DNA of 6,357 bases, taken from contig JAWRIT010000136.1 in the NCBI GenBank assembly GCA_040268355.1, positions 1 through 6,357 of the forward strand, in the 5' to 3' direction. The translations under genes were made by a program, and so were the position numbers. Source of the stretch: UBA1367 sp040268355 (GTDB taxonomy: Bacteria; Actinomycetota; Coriobacteriia; Coriobacteriales; Atopobiaceae). Below, in pieces: positions 6,221 through 6,357 of this stretch (position 1 is the stretch's first letter; the number at the start of each line of letters is the position of its first letter). The notes beneath the pieces were generated by a model, which searched no databases, had not been told where the DNA came from, and was given only the letters and a program-made list of their open reading frames with translations.

Positions 6221-6225
6221 GACCG

Positions 6226-6231
6226 CCTCCC
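6226..6231 (-). promoter_or_regulatory. Ribosome binding site supporting the GTG start
   Basis: The minus strand reads GGGAGG, 5 nt before the GTG at 6218-6220. No in-frame ATG near the start has a comparable site. Confidence 0.7.
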
Positions 6232-6259
6232 ACTCGCCTCACCCGACGCCTCTAGCACG

Positions 6260-6272
6260 AGGGTAGCGCATC
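6260..6272 (-). promoter_or_regulatory. Candidate promoter of the ankyrin/VWA pair
   Basis: The minus strand carries GATGCGCTACCCT, identical to 1867-1879 upstream of the other minus-strand operon. TACCCT (6260-6265) would be the -10 element, giving a start near 6253 and a leader of about 33 nt. No recognisable -35 is seen. If it is a real promoter, the ankyrin-like gene is the first gene of its operon. Confidence 0.35.
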
Positions 6273-6334
6273 GGGCGCTCGCACGTCCGCAGGCACCGAT
6301 CCCAAACGGCTCCGGCCGGTCCACCTGGGAGCGC

Positions 6335-6357
6335 GGCGCCGCGCGGGCGCCGCGCGG
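6335..6357. repeat. GC-rich 11-bp tandem repeat cut by the window edge
   Basis: GGCGCCGCGCGG occurs at 6335-6346 and 6346-6357, sharing one base, so the period is 11 bp. The two CCGCGCGG palindromes at 6339-6346 and 6350-6357 can pair as an 8-bp stem with a 3-nt loop, and 6331-6344 is itself a perfect 14-bp palindrome. It may be the edge of a terminator or a longer repeat continuing past the window. Confidence 0.5.

Overview
The window is high-GC bacterial DNA (about two-thirds G+C by eye) with tightly packed genes and long accidental open frames on the antisense strands. Codon bias, the UMF1-type transporter, the cytosolic zinc phospholipase C-like protein and the ankyrin/VWA pair all fit an actinobacterium, most likely a gut or oral Coriobacteriia such as the Olsenella/Atopobium/Collinsella group. 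That placement is an inference from protein style; no rRNA or other marker is present.

Layout from left to right. Positions 1-319 hold no convincing gene, but include a striking 66-nt near-perfect hairpin (239-304) just downstream of the first gene. Next come two minus-strand genes in a probable operon, read right to left: a zinc-dependent phospholipase C family protein (842-1816) and then a Vsr-type very short patch repair endonuclease (320-832), 9 nt apart. A 286-bp divergent intergenic region (1817-2102) carries candidate promoters for both directions and a 16-bp dyad. The plus-strand gene 2103-3341 encodes a 12-helix UMF1/Atg22-like MFS transporter. It converges, across 38 bp, on a second minus-strand pair read right to left: an ankyrin-like repeat protein (5108-6220, GTG start) and then a two-domain metallopeptidase-like/VWA protein (3380-5098), whose ribosome binding site overlaps the stop codon of the gene before it. 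The window ends in a very GC-rich 11-bp-period repeat.

How the genes may work together. The ankyrin and VWA genes are almost certainly co-translated and probably act together. VWA-like proteins of the COG3864/DUF2201 type usually work with a MoxR-type AAA+ ATPase, but none is visible here, so it may lie outside the window. Vsr normally repairs T:G mismatches caused by deamination of 5-methylcytosine, yet no cytosine methyltransferase is present. No clear new defence or mobile system is evident. The best candidates for unexplained biology are the long palindromic element at 239-304, the ankyrin + metallopeptidase/VWA pair, and a 13-bp motif shared upstream of both minus-strand operons.
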